Shown here: positions 17,168 to 24,190 of the stretch, piece after piece
How positions within the stretch are numbered: position 1 is the stretch's first letter
Layout: each line of letters begins with the position of its first letter
Assembly: GCA_021787595.1 (NCBI GenBank)
Contig: JAJYLQ010000001.1
Location: 62,001 to 126,000 of the forward strand
Direction: 5' to 3'
DNA length: 64,000 nt
Source of the DNA: Chloroflexota bacterium
Lineage (GTDB): Bacteria > Chloroflexota > Anaerolineae > Anaerolineales > Villigracilaceae
Translations under genes and position numbers: made by a program
The notes under the pieces: model-generated
The model's database searches: none
What the model was told of the DNA's origin: nothing
The model's input: only the letters and a program-made list of their open reading frames with translations

Positions 17168-18179
17168 CCGGTTCTGCCTCCTCGACTTCGTCAATGCTTC
17201 GGCCAACGAGTTCGACGAAGACATCCTCGAGCGTCGGTTCGTGCTTGTCGAATTTGACGACTTTCACATCGGCGCTCGTCAGCTGATTGATGACGCCCGA
17301 GAGCGCGGCCTCTTCCACAAGTTCGAATTCAAGCGCAGCGAATCCGCCATCCTCGCGGCGCGTCACTTTGCGGACGCCCGGCAGATTCTCCAGCGCTGAA
17401 GTCGCCAGGCCGTTCATGGATGCGACCGTGATCTCGAACAACGCGTCGTGTTGAATGCGCTGCTTGAGCGCGGACGGTGTGTCACATGCGAGCACGCGTC
17501 CCTGATTGATAATTGCGACGCGGTCGCATAACTCATCCGCTTCGGCCATGTAGTGCGTGGTCAACAAAAGCGTTCGAGTTTTATCCTGTTCCAGCCAGCC
17601 GCGGATCAGCCTGCGGACATCGCGCGAAGCGCCAACGTCGAGGCCCAGCGTCGGCTCATCGAGGAACAACACATTCGGGTCAGTCATAAAGCCGCGTACG
17701 ATGTTCATCTTTTGCCGCAGGCCGGTCGAAAGGTCGGACGATTTCGTGTGCATCCGGTCTTCCAGTCCAACCAATCCAAGAAGCGCGTCAATGCGCTCAT
17801 AAGATTCTTTGGAGGGCATTCCATAAAACTGGGAGAACATCCATAGATTTTCGCGGACGGTGAGCAGGCCGTAGCCGGAGGACTCGCCGCCGGAGACCAT
17901 GTTGATGCGCGGGCGCACTTTGCCCGGCTCCTTCGCCACGTCAAAGCCGGCGACGCGCGCCCAGCCCGAAGTCGGCGCGAGAAGCGTGGTGAGGATCTTG
18001 ATCAGCGTGGTTTTACCCGCGCCGTTCGGTCCGAGCAATCCAAATAATTCGCCCTGTCGCACTTCCAGGTTCACATCCTGCAAGGCAACCAGTTCCTTGC
18101 GGGTTTTCTTTTCATTTTTGCTGCCGCGTATTTTGTAAATGCGGCCAACTCCGTGAATCTCCACGGCAGGATTATTCAT
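17154..18179 (-). CDS. ABC transporter ATP-binding protein (DrrA/NatA type)
   Basis: This encodes a 341-residue ATPase energising the two downstream ABC-2 permeases. Walker A is GPNGAGKTT at about residues 50-58, the signature is LSTGLRQKMNI, and Walker B is VLFLDEPTLGLD, followed by the switch histidine in LLTTHYMAEADELCDR. A C-terminal domain of about 85 residues resembles the extension of daunorubicin-resistance type exporters. The very C-terminus is acidic. Substrate is unknown; export is expected. Confidence 0.92.
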   Translation of the reverse strand: MNNPAVEIHGVGRIYKIRGSKNEKKTRKELVALQDVNLEVRQGELFGLLGPNGAGKTTLIKILTTLLAPTSGWARVAGFDVAKEPGKVRPRINMVSGGESSGYGLLTVRENLWMFSQFYGMPSKESYERIDALLGLVGLEDRMHTKSSDLSTGLRQKMNIVRGFMTDPNVLFLDEPTLGLDVGASRDVRRLIRGWLEQDKTRTLLLTTHYMAEADELCDRVAIINQGRVLACDTPSALKQRIQHDALFEITVASMNGLATSALENLPGVRKVTRREDGGFAALEFELVEEAALSGVINQLTSADVKVVKFDKHEPTLEDVFVELVGRSIDEVEEAEPDAKE

Positions 18180-18241
18180 TCATTCTCCTTGAAAGCGGTC
18201 ACTGCGTTAAAAATGATTACAAGTTCATTAGATGTCGGACA

Positions 18242-18271
18242 ATCGTAGAGGAAGCGTAGGTTTTGCGTCAA
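18242..18271 (-). promoter_or_regulatory. Probable promoter for the ABC exporter operon
   Basis: On the minus strand, TTGACG at 18266-18271 is followed by an 18-base spacer and TACGAT at 18242-18247. The predicted leader is about 60 bases, ending in AAGGAGAATGA before the ATG at 18179. Confidence 0.45.
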
Positions 18272-18337
18272 GTATGTTTTGAGTGTGGGTGATAGGATGG
18301 GTGGCGTAAGGTGATTTCTCTTCTCCTCCTTTCAATT

Positions 18338-18366
18338 GAGAGCCGCGGTCGGCGTCCGCGGCTCTC
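18338..18366. repeat. Perfect 11-bp inverted repeat in a 309-bp gap
   Basis: GAGAGCCGCGG at 18338-18348 pairs with CCGCGGCTCTC at 18356-18366. It lies in the divergent gap 18180-18488 and has no adjacent U-run. The gap also holds an extended -10 (TGTTATAAT, hexamer 18410-18415) on the minus strand and a TATAAT at 18443-18448 on the plus strand, 40 bases before the gene at 18489. Neither has a convincing -35. I see no ORF in the gap. Confidence 0.55.
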
Positions 18367-18488
18367 ACACTTTAACAGAGAAGTGGTGGCTGCCTAGAAT
18401 ATGCGTTCTATTATAACACAGGCTTGTGACATGCTCGAGCAGTATAATCGAATCGTTTAGAGGCTGCTGAAACCGAAAGGAAATCGTT

Positions 18489-19487
18489 ATGGCTGTTCAA
18501 CTTACCATTATTGGATTGGGACAGATTGGCGCATCGGTTGGCATGGCGCTGAAGGACAAAAAGGATTCGATCCGGCGCGTGGGATATGAAAAAGACGCGG
18601 CCGTCGCCAAAGCCGCGGAAAGTCTCGAGGTTGTTGACGAGGTCAGAAGTCTGAAGGATGCGGTCAGGGATGCAGGCATTGTTTTGCTTGCCCTGCCGCT
18701 TTCTGAAATCCGCGAAACGCTGAAACAGATGGGCCCTGAACTTCAGGAGAATACGGTGGTGCTGGATACTGCGCCGGTCAAGGGCGCCGTTTTAGGATGG
18801 GCGAAGGAGTTTCTTCCCGCGGGCCGCTTCTATCTTGGACTTGTGCCGGCTCCCCATCCCGAATCTTTTACCTCCACTGAAAGCGGACTCAACGCTGCCA
18901 GCCCTGACCTGTTCAAACGCACGGTCATGATCGTGGACGCGCCTCCCGGCACGCCGCGTGAAGCCGAACAACTGGCGTTCGATCTGGTTCGATTATTAGG
19001 CGCCAAGCCGATGCTGACTGATCTGGCCGAGTCGGACGGCTTGATGACATCCGTGCATTTGCTCCCGCAATTGGCCGCCGCGGCCCTGCTCGATGCGACG
19101 GTGGGCCAGGCGGGCTGGGCCGAAGCGCGCAAACTGGCAGGCCGCCCGTATGCCGGTGTGACGGGCGGACTCGCCTATTACGATGATGTGGCTTCCTTGA
19201 GATCTGCCATACTTGCGAATCGAATCAACGTGGTCAATGCGTTGGATATGCTGATCGCTTCGCTCCATGGTTTGCGCGGCGATATTCAGAACGGCGATGA
19301 AGAAAGCGTGGATGAACGATTACAGCAGGCTTTTGATTCGCGCGAGCGCTGGCTCGACGAACGTTCTGCCGCGGAATGGCTGAAAGAAGGCGGCGATCAG
19401 GCTGAGCTTCCCGGCTTCGGCGAGCAGGTGCTGCAAACGTTATTCGGCCAGCGGATCATTGACCGCGCTAGGAAGAAAAACAATTGA
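18489..19487 (+). CDS. Prephenate/arogenate dehydrogenase-like protein
   Basis: This encodes 332 residues. The N-terminal Rossmann motif is GLGQIGASVGMAL at about 9-21, followed by a TyrA-type helical domain. The product resembles prephenate or arogenate dehydrogenases, which make tyrosine precursors. The usual catalytic segment GxHPMxG is replaced by PAPHPES at about residue 120, so the His-Pro pair is kept but the flanking residues differ. Later stretches (LAESDGLMTSVHLLPQLAAAALLD) match the family. It could be a diverged dehydrogenase with another substrate. A Shine-Dalgarno AAAGGAAA precedes the ATG. A GIY-YIG gene overlaps its stop. Confidence 0.75.
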   Translation: MAVQLTIIGLGQIGASVGMALKDKKDSIRRVGYEKDAAVAKAAESLEVVDEVRSLKDAVRDAGIVLLALPLSEIRETLKQMGPELQENTVVLDTAPVKGAVLGWAKEFLPAGRFYLGLVPAPHPESFTSTESGLNAASPDLFKRTVMIVDAPPGTPREAEQLAFDLVRLLGAKPMLTDLAESDGLMTSVHLLPQLAAAALLDATVGQAGWAEARKLAGRPYAGVTGGLAYYDDVASLRSAILANRINVVNALDMLIASLHGLRGDIQNGDEESVDERLQQAFDSRERWLDERSAAEWLKEGGDQAELPGFGEQVLQTLFGQRIIDRARKKNN

Positions 19488-19729
19488 TGTCCTGCTATTG
19501 TTATATCGTCGAATGCTCGGATGGCACGTTCTATACCGGCTGGACGACCGACCCGGAACGCCGCGTCAAAACACATAATGCCGGGCGCGGCGCGCATTAC
19601 ACGCGCATGCGCCGTCCCGTAAGACTGGTTTATCTTGAGCCTCAGCCGGACAAGGTCAGCGCGCTGCAACGGGAACACGCCATCAAAACGATGACGCGCC
19701 GGCAAAAACAAAATTTGATTGACGGGTAG
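19487..19729 (+). CDS. GIY-YIG nuclease domain protein
   Basis: This encodes an 80-residue protein consisting of a single GIY-YIG catalytic domain (COG2827, YhbQ/Slx1-like). It shows CYIVECSDGTFYTGWT, where CYI and YTG correspond to the GIY-YIG pair, then the conserved Arg in RRVKTHN, and HYTRMRRPVRLVY. These small proteins act on branched or damaged DNA in some species. The ATG at 19487 overlaps the preceding stop by one base (TGATG), indicating coupling. The stop lies inside a palindromic repeat. Confidence 0.85.
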   Translation: MSCYCYIVECSDGTFYTGWTTDPERRVKTHNAGRGAHYTRMRRPVRLVYLEPQPDKVSALQREHAIKTMTRRQKQNLIDG

Positions 19730-19754
19730 GGGCAGGGCGTCGCCCTGCCCCTAC
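19726..19754. repeat. GTAGGGGC-family palindrome
   Basis: A 13-base arm GTAGGGGCAGGGC pairs exactly with GCCCTGCCCCTAC around a three-base loop. It belongs to the same family as 24157-24183 and 41251-41278. It covers the GIY-YIG stop codon and lies between convergent genes. Confidence 0.8.
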
Positions 19755-19767
19755 AATAATTAAAAAA

Positions 19768-20319
19768 TTAATCGGTAAAGAGCGGCAAATGCCCGAGTGA
19801 AACAATCTCTTCCCACTTGGACCGTTCGCCTTCGGTCAGGATCGCTGCCTCCTTGACGACTTTCGCCCCCGCCTTTTCGATCACCATTCTCATCCCCTGC
19901 AGCGTCGAGCCGGTGCTGATCACATCGTCCACGATCACGACCTTCTTGCCTTTCATCATTTCGCGGTCTTTTTCGTCCATGATGAGAACCTGAGGCTGGC
20001 CGGTTGTGATGGAAAGTGTCTCGGCCTTGATCGCATCGCCCATGTAAGGTTTGTATGTTTTTCGCAAAATGACATAGGGCTTTTTCATCTCGACCGAAAG
20101 CGCGTATGCCAGCGGAATGGATTTGGCCTCCGCTGTGACCAGCGCGTCGAATTTCACATCTTTGAGCTGTTTTCCCAGCTCGCGCGCGCAAGCCTGGACC
20201 AGTTCTGTATCGCCGAGGATATTGAGAATCGCGATTCTCAATCCCGGTTTGATCTGGAACAAGCGCAGGTCGCGTTTCAATCCGGCAATTTCAATGGAAT
20301 ACGTATCGCGGGCGGACAT
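19768..20319 (-). CDS. Phosphoribosyltransferase (adenine phosphoribosyltransferase-like)
   Basis: This encodes 183 residues starting MSARDTYSIEI. The PRPP-binding motif VVIVDDVISTGST is at 127-139, with the paired acidic residues at 131-132. The fold and ALVTAEAKSIPLAYALS resemble Apt-type purine salvage enzymes (COG0503). It may instead recycle another base or regulate transcription as XRE-less Apt relatives do. The ATG at 20319 has GGAGAAAAATC upstream. The frame runs on to 20433, but that N-terminus is unlike the family. Confidence 0.82.
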   Translation of the reverse strand: MSARDTYSIEIAGLKRDLRLFQIKPGLRIAILNILGDTELVQACARELGKQLKDVKFDALVTAEAKSIPLAYALSVEMKKPYVILRKTYKPYMGDAIKAETLSITTGQPQVLIMDEKDREMMKGKKVVIVDDVISTGSTLQGMRMVIEKAGAKVVKEAAILTEGERSKWEEIVSLGHLPLFTD

Positions 20320-20728
20320 GATTTTTCTCCGAAAAAATTTCGTCAAACGGCACAAGTTTATCACAAGAAATCTTTTTGAGTTCTCAAGGTATAATTTCGT
20401 CAAGCGATTCGATAAAAGCCTCCGGCAAAACAAAAAATGACCTTATTGAAAGGATATTCAAACACAACACTGGAAGAACGCAGTGCTGAGGACACCAAAG
20501 TACACAAGGAGAAAAAGCTTTTTCTTCGTGTTTAATATTACAGCGCAAGGTCGAGCAATCGTTCCCTGCCAATTCTCCCTCACCCTTTCCCTCTCCCAAA
20601 GGGAGAGGAGACTCCCTTCCCCATTCGGGGGAAGGGTTGGGGATGAGGGCGAAAACGGTAGAAAAGCCATGAGCAGAACCCTCAATGCTCTAACTCTGCG
20701 CTGTAATGTTAAAGCTCTTTATAAAATT
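20320..20728. other. 409-bp gap: repeats and a short ORF, no clear gene
   Basis: The gap holds a plus-strand TATAAT at 20390-20395 without a clear -35. It also holds a 32-codon ORF (20437-20535) whose second half is repeat-like, the palindromic repeat at 20573-20654, and an AT-rich stretch before the DUF951 gene. A frame from 20483 runs into DUF951, but its first 82 residues are encoded by repeat and have no family resemblance. Confidence 0.6.
20573..20654. repeat. CCTCTCCC/GGGAGAGG-family compound palindrome
   Basis: CCCTCTCCC pairs with GGGAGAGG, followed by a second hairpin CCCTTCCCC / GGGGAAGGG. Outer CTCCCTCACCC and GGGATGAGGGCG frame the element. Related copies are at 22374, 32761, 34418 and 54444. 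Confidence 0.85.
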
Positions 20729-20938
20729 ATGCTTCCCGATCTTCGACTAAACGATCTCCTCCGCTTGCGCAAGCCGCATCCCTGCGGTTCGTACGAATGG
20801 GTCGTTGTCCGCCTCGGCGCGGACATCGGCCTCGAATGCAAAGGCTGCGGGCATCGAGTGATGTTGACACGCCGCGAACTGGCAAAAAGAATGAAAACCA
20901 ATCTTACGAGAAAAGATGAACAACAATCATCATCATAA
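20729..20938 (+). CDS. DUF951 family protein
   Basis: This encodes 69 residues. The sequence LRLRKPHPCGSYEW, VRLGADIGLECKGCGHRVML and RELAKRMK is the full DUF951 pattern, including the HPCG and C-x2-CG cysteines that suggest a metal-bound or nucleic-acid-binding OB-like fold. The family is a widespread small protein, often near DNA-segregation genes, with no established biochemical role. The ATG at 20729 gives the normal family length; there is no Shine-Dalgarno and a TATAAA sits a few bases upstream. The last 23 bases overlap the next gene, a different frame. Confidence 0.82.
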   Translation: MLPDLRLNDLLRLRKPHPCGSYEWVVVRLGADIGLECKGCGHRVMLTRRELAKRMKTNLTRKDEQQSSS

Positions 20939-22049
20939 ACCCCACATCGTTTTTTATTTTTCCGATACCGGCGGCGGGCATCGCTCCGCAGCGGAAGCCG
21001 TCATCGAAGCGCTGCAGAACGAATATGGCGATTCGTTTACGTGCGAAATGGTGGATTTCTTCAAACAATACGCGCCGCCGCCGTTCCGCAAAATGCCGGA
21101 GATTTATCCTGAGCTGGTGAAGGCCCCGGCCTTGTGGCAGGCCTCTTTTGTCGCCACGAACGGACGCCCGCAGGCGCGCGTGATCACAGCCTCGCTCTGG
21201 CCGGTGGCGCGGACGGCGGCTCGCAAACTGGTGCGCGATCATCCGGCGGATTTGATCGTGAGCGTCCACGCGATTGCAACCACTTTTGCGCTCCGCGCCC
21301 TGGGGCATGAGCGCCCGCCCTTTTACACGGTCGTCACCGATATGGTCACGACCCACGCATTGTGGTTCGATGCGCGCGCTGACCACATCTTTGTCCCGAC
21401 CGAAACCGCGCGCCAGCGTGCGATTGCGTATCACATGCCTGCCGAAAAATTGGAGGTTGTCGGCATGCCGATTGCGGATCGCTATTGCGCGCCGGCCGGG
21501 AATAGACGCGCCCTGCGAAAAAAACTCGGCTGGCCGTTGGATAAGCCGATTGTCCTGATGGTTGGCGGAGGCGATGGAATGGGCCCGCTCGGCAGGACAG
21601 CCCGCGCCATTGACGATTCGGGGCTGAACGTTGGGCTGGTCATCGTTTGCGGACGCAACGAAAAGCTCAGGGCGAATCTCGAAAAGCAGGCGTGGGAGAA
21701 TCCCGCTTTCATCTATGGCTTCACGCGTGAGATGCCAGACTTCATGCGCGCCGCGGATTTCATCGTCACCAAAGCCGGGCCGGGGACGATTGCCGAAGCG
21801 CTGAATGCCGACCTGCCGATCATTTTGTATTCCAAGATTCCCGGCCAGGAAGATGGCAACGTGACCTTTGTGGAATCGGAAAGCGTGGGCGTCTGGGCGC
21901 CAAAGCCGTTATTGGTTGTCCGGGCACTGACGCGTTGGATCACGAATCCAAAAGCGCGCGATAAGGTTATTGAAAACGCGCGCCGCGTCGCGCGGCCGGA
22001 TGCGGCGCGTCACATCGCACATGTATTGGGCGAACGGCTTGGATTGTAG
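20916..22049 (+). CDS. MGDG synthase-like glycosyltransferase (GT28 type)
   Basis: This encodes 377 residues of GT-B fold. The N-terminal SDTGGGHRSAAEAV motif at about 17-30 is characteristic of monogalactosyldiacylglycerol synthases and processive diglucosyl-diacylglycerol synthases. The C-terminal half carries the nucleotide-sugar binding region, VGGGDGMGPLG and TKAGPGTIAEALNADLPIILY (GT28/MurG-like). It probably glycosylates diacylglycerol at the inner membrane face, making membrane glycolipids. It overlaps the DUF951 gene by 23 bases. The sugar donor cannot be read. Confidence 0.88.
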   Translation: MNNNHHHKPHIVFYFSDTGGGHRSAAEAVIEALQNEYGDSFTCEMVDFFKQYAPPPFRKMPEIYPELVKAPALWQASFVATNGRPQARVITASLWPVARTAARKLVRDHPADLIVSVHAIATTFALRALGHERPPFYTVVTDMVTTHALWFDARADHIFVPTETARQRAIAYHMPAEKLEVVGMPIADRYCAPAGNRRALRKKLGWPLDKPIVLMVGGGDGMGPLGRTARAIDDSGLNVGLVIVCGRNEKLRANLEKQAWENPAFIYGFTREMPDFMRAADFIVTKAGPGTIAEALNADLPIILYSKIPGQEDGNVTFVESESVGVWAPKPLLVVRALTRWITNPKARDKVIENARRVARPDAARHIAHVLGERLGL

Positions 22050-22099
22050 GAAGAATCTCATCGCACACGTTCGAACCACCTTTTCGCCGTTCGATTCTC

Positions 22100-22148
22100 T
22101 TTGCCTGCCCGTTTGTATTTTTACTTATGATCGAAACAGGCAGGCAAA
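22100..22148. terminator. Long hairpin downstream of the glycolipid synthase gene
   Basis: TTTGCCTGCC at 22100-22109 pairs with GGCAGGCAAA at 22139-22148, extended inward by GTTT/AAAC after one mismatch. It lies 50 bases after the stop and may act as a terminator or be a repeat. There is no U-run. Confidence 0.4.
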
Positions 22149-22191
22149 ATACAGCGGGGAAAATTGATTCGGAAACAAACGAATCAAGAGA

Positions 22192-22219
22192 TTGACACGC
22201 CGTAAGTTTGGGGTATAGT
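22192..22219 (+). promoter_or_regulatory. Promoter of the thiamine operon
   Basis: -35 TTGACA is at 22192-22197, the spacer is 16 bases, and -10 TATAGT is at 22214-22219. It lies immediately upstream of the TPP riboswitch. Confidence 0.7.
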
Positions 22220-22240
22220 TACAGCCGTAACAAAATTAGA

Positions 22241-22329
22241 CGAACGGGGAGTCCCGCGAAGCGGGACTGAGAGGAGCGAGCCGCGCTCGACCCGCATTAC
22301 CTGATCCGGATTATGCCGGCGGAGGGAAT
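22241..22329 (+). promoter_or_regulatory. TPP riboswitch (THI element)
   Basis: The aptamer shows the conserved thi-box features in order: ACGGGGAGTCC, CTGAGAGGAG, CGACCCGC, ATTACCTGATCCGGATTATGCC (read as separate conserved blocks) and GGCGGAGGGA. It senses thiamine pyrophosphate. CGGCGGAGG at 22317-22325 is complementary over nine bases to CCTCCGCCG at 22351-22359 in the terminator, so the 3' strand of the aptamer can serve as antiterminator when TPP is absent. The downstream genes thiN, thiB, thiP and thiQ fit this ligand. Confidence 0.95.
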
Positions 22330-22345
22330 ATAAGATTTAATTTCA

Positions 22346-22373
22346 ACCATCCTCCGCCGAGGATGGTTTTTTT
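22346..22373 (+). terminator. Riboswitch-controlled intrinsic terminator
   Basis: ACCATCCTC and GAGGATGGT form a perfect nine-pair stem with a CGCC loop, followed by six Ts at 22368-22373. It is the expression platform of the TPP riboswitch. The left arm and loop overlap the antiterminator pairing. Confidence 0.92.
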
Positions 22374-22420
22374 CATTCTCCCCTCTCCCATTTTGGGAGA
22401 GGGGCAGGGTGAGGGCGAAT
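22374..22420. repeat. CCTCTCCC/GGGAGAGG-family palindrome in the thiN leader
   Basis: CCCCTCTCCC pairs with GGGAGAGGGG around ATTTT, and GGTGAGGGCG follows. It sits between the riboswitch terminator and the thiN start and may affect readthrough or ribosome loading. Confidence 0.8.
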
Positions 22421-22427
22421 ACTGTTT

Positions 22428-23093
22428 ATGTCTCGCATCGTTATCTTCGCCAACGGCGAACTGCCTGATCTTGAAAAAGCCCGCGCTCTTCTGCGCGCGG
22501 ACGATACCATCCTTTGCGCCGACGGCGGGACGCATCACGCGCTCGCGCTGGGGCTCCAGCCGAATCTGGTTGTCGGCGATATGGACTCGTTATCAAAAGG
22601 CGCGTGGAAAAAACTCGAACAAGCCAATGTCCCAATCGAACTGCATCCGCGCGACAAGGACGAAACGGATTTGGAACTTGCCATCCGCCGCGCCATCGAA
22701 ATGGATCCGGATTCGATTCTTGTCGTCGGCGCGCTGGGCGGGCGTCTCGATCAAACTCTGGGCAATATCGCTTTGCTCTCCGACTCTCTGCTCTCTACTC
22801 TCGACTCCCGCTTTGATGATGGGGCGGAGGAAATCTTTTTTTGCCGGAAGCAGGCTGAAGCGCCGTCCCGAGCGACCCGTCGAGGGATCGAGGGAAGAAG
22901 CGGCGATATCGTCTCGTTGATCCCGTGGAACGGCGCGGTGTATGGCGTCCGCGCTGAAGGACTCAAGTGGTCATTGCATGGCGGAACGTTGTATCCCGAA
23001 AAGACGCGCGGCATCAGCAATGAAATGACCGCTCAAACAGCATCCGTTTCGATTGAGTCCGGATTGCTGCTTGTCGTTCACCAGCGAAAATAA
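22428..23093 (+). CDS. thiN: Thiamine pyrophosphokinase
   Basis: This enzyme converts thiamine to thiamine pyrophosphate with ATP. The 221-residue product has the family motifs CADGGTHHA at about 30-38, GDMDS at 50-54, DKDETDLEL at 75-83 and GALGGRLDQTLGN at 101-113. Between about 115 and 165 there is a repeat-like in-frame stretch (SDSLLSTLDSRF, then SRATRRGIEGRSG) where relatives are shorter. It is the first gene behind the TPP riboswitch. The best Shine-Dalgarno candidate (GAGGG) is 13 bases away, unusually far. Confidence 0.93.
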   Translation: MSRIVIFANGELPDLEKARALLRADDTILCADGGTHHALALGLQPNLVVGDMDSLSKGAWKKLEQANVPIELHPRDKDETDLELAIRRAIEMDPDSILVVGALGGRLDQTLGNIALLSDSLLSTLDSRFDDGAEEIFFCRKQAEAPSRATRRGIEGRSGDIVSLIPWNGAVYGVRAEGLKWSLHGGTLYPEKTRGISNEMTAQTASVSIESGLLLVVHQRK

Positions 23094-23109
23094 TTTTCAA
23101 AGGAGAAAA

Positions 23110-24144
23110 ATGAAACGTCTTTTGCTTTTTATATCCATCGTATTGCTTCTCGCTGCCTGCGGCCCGCAGCAGCCCGCCGCTTTGACAGTGATGACGCACG
23201 ATTCGTTCGCCGCGGGCGACTCGGTCATCAAGGCATTCGAACAAACCAACAATGCCAAGGTCACATTCGTCAAAAGCGGCGATGCCGGCGCGGCGCTGAA
23301 CAAGGCCATCCTGTCGAAGGATGCGCCGCTGGCGGATGTCTTCTACGGCGTGGATAACACGTTCCTCTCTCGCGCGCTTGCCGCGGGAATTTATCAGCCG
23401 TACGATTCGCCCGCGCTCAAAAACATCCCCGCCGAGTTCCAGCTCGATCCGACTCATCAGGCTTTGCCGGTGGATCAAAGTTATGTGTGCGTCGTTTACG
23501 ACAAGGCTTATTTTGCGTCGCATAATCTGGCCGTGCCGCAAACACTCGAAGATTTGGTCAAGCCCGAATACAAAGGTTTGCTCGTGATGGAGAATCCCGC
23601 CACGTCGTCGCCGGGGCTGGTCTTCCTGCTCGCCACTGTCAAACATTTTGGCGATCCGAATTATCTTGGCTTCTGGAAGAATCTGCGCCAGAATGGTTTA
23701 ACGGTTGTGGATGGATGGGAGACCGCGTATTACACCAATTTCAGCGGATCGTCCGGCAAGGGACCTCAGCCGCTGGTGGTTTCATACGCGACGGACCCGG
23801 CCGCGGAAGTGATGGGTGCGCAGACGCCTCCACCTGATTCTCCGGTTGGCGTCGTCCTCGGACCCGATACCTGCTTCCGTCAAATCGAGTTTGTCGGCAT
23901 CCTCAAAGGGACCAAGCAACTCGCGCTCGCCCAAAAATTTGTGGACTTTATGTTGAGCGCGCAGTTCCAGGCCGACATGCCCGGACAAATGTATGTGTAT
24001 CCTGTGGTTCCCAATATCACGCTGCCCGACGCTTTCACGAAGTACGCGCAAATTCCAACCCAACCCGCGACGCTTTCGCCTGATGAAATCGCCAAGGGCC
24101 GCGATGGCTGGATCCAAGCCTGGACGGACGCGGTATTGCATTGA
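23110..24144 (+). CDS. thiB: Thiamine ABC transporter substrate-binding lipoprotein
   Basis: This encodes a 344-residue lipoprotein. The signal MKRLLLFISIVLLLAAC ends in the lipobox LAAC, with Cys17 as lipidation site. The mature part (LTVMTHDSFAAGDSVIKAFEQ, DVFYGVDNTFLSRALAAGIY) matches the ThiB/TbpA group of periplasmic thiamine binders. The ATG at 23110 follows AGGAGAAAA, whereas the longer frame overlaps thiN. The gene sits 16 bases after thiN in the riboswitch operon and supplies substrate to ThiP and ThiQ. Confidence 0.93.
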   Translation: MKRLLLFISIVLLLAACGPQQPAALTVMTHDSFAAGDSVIKAFEQTNNAKVTFVKSGDAGAALNKAILSKDAPLADVFYGVDNTFLSRALAAGIYQPYDSPALKNIPAEFQLDPTHQALPVDQSYVCVVYDKAYFASHNLAVPQTLEDLVKPEYKGLLVMENPATSSPGLVFLLATVKHFGDPNYLGFWKNLRQNGLTVVDGWETAYYTNFSGSSGKGPQPLVVSYATDPAAEVMGAQTPPPDSPVGVVLGPDTCFRQIEFVGILKGTKQLALAQKFVDFMLSAQFQADMPGQMYVYPVVPNITLPDAFTKYAQIPTQPATLSPDEIAKGRDGWIQAWTDAVLH

Positions 24145-24156
24145 TAATTGGTAAAT

Positions 24157-24183
24157 GTAGGGGCGACGTAACGTCGCCCCTAC
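24157..24183. repeat. GTAGGGGC-family palindrome between thiB and thiP
   Basis: Thirteen-base arms GTAGGGGCGACGT and ACGTCGCCCCTAC flank a single A. The element ends eight bases before the thiP start and replaces any Shine-Dalgarno there. Confidence 0.85.
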
Positions 24184-24190
24184 AAATAAA

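Noticed and set aside
18398-18411. Second LexA-type box at AGAATATGCGTTCT
   Set aside because: It has AGAAT rather than GAAC on the left and the centre is not symmetric, so it does not fit GAAC-N4-GTTC.
20483-20728. N-terminal 82-residue extension of DUF951
   Set aside because: It is encoded by an interspersed palindrome and AT-rich spacer, and DUF951 proteins are about 60-70 residues long.
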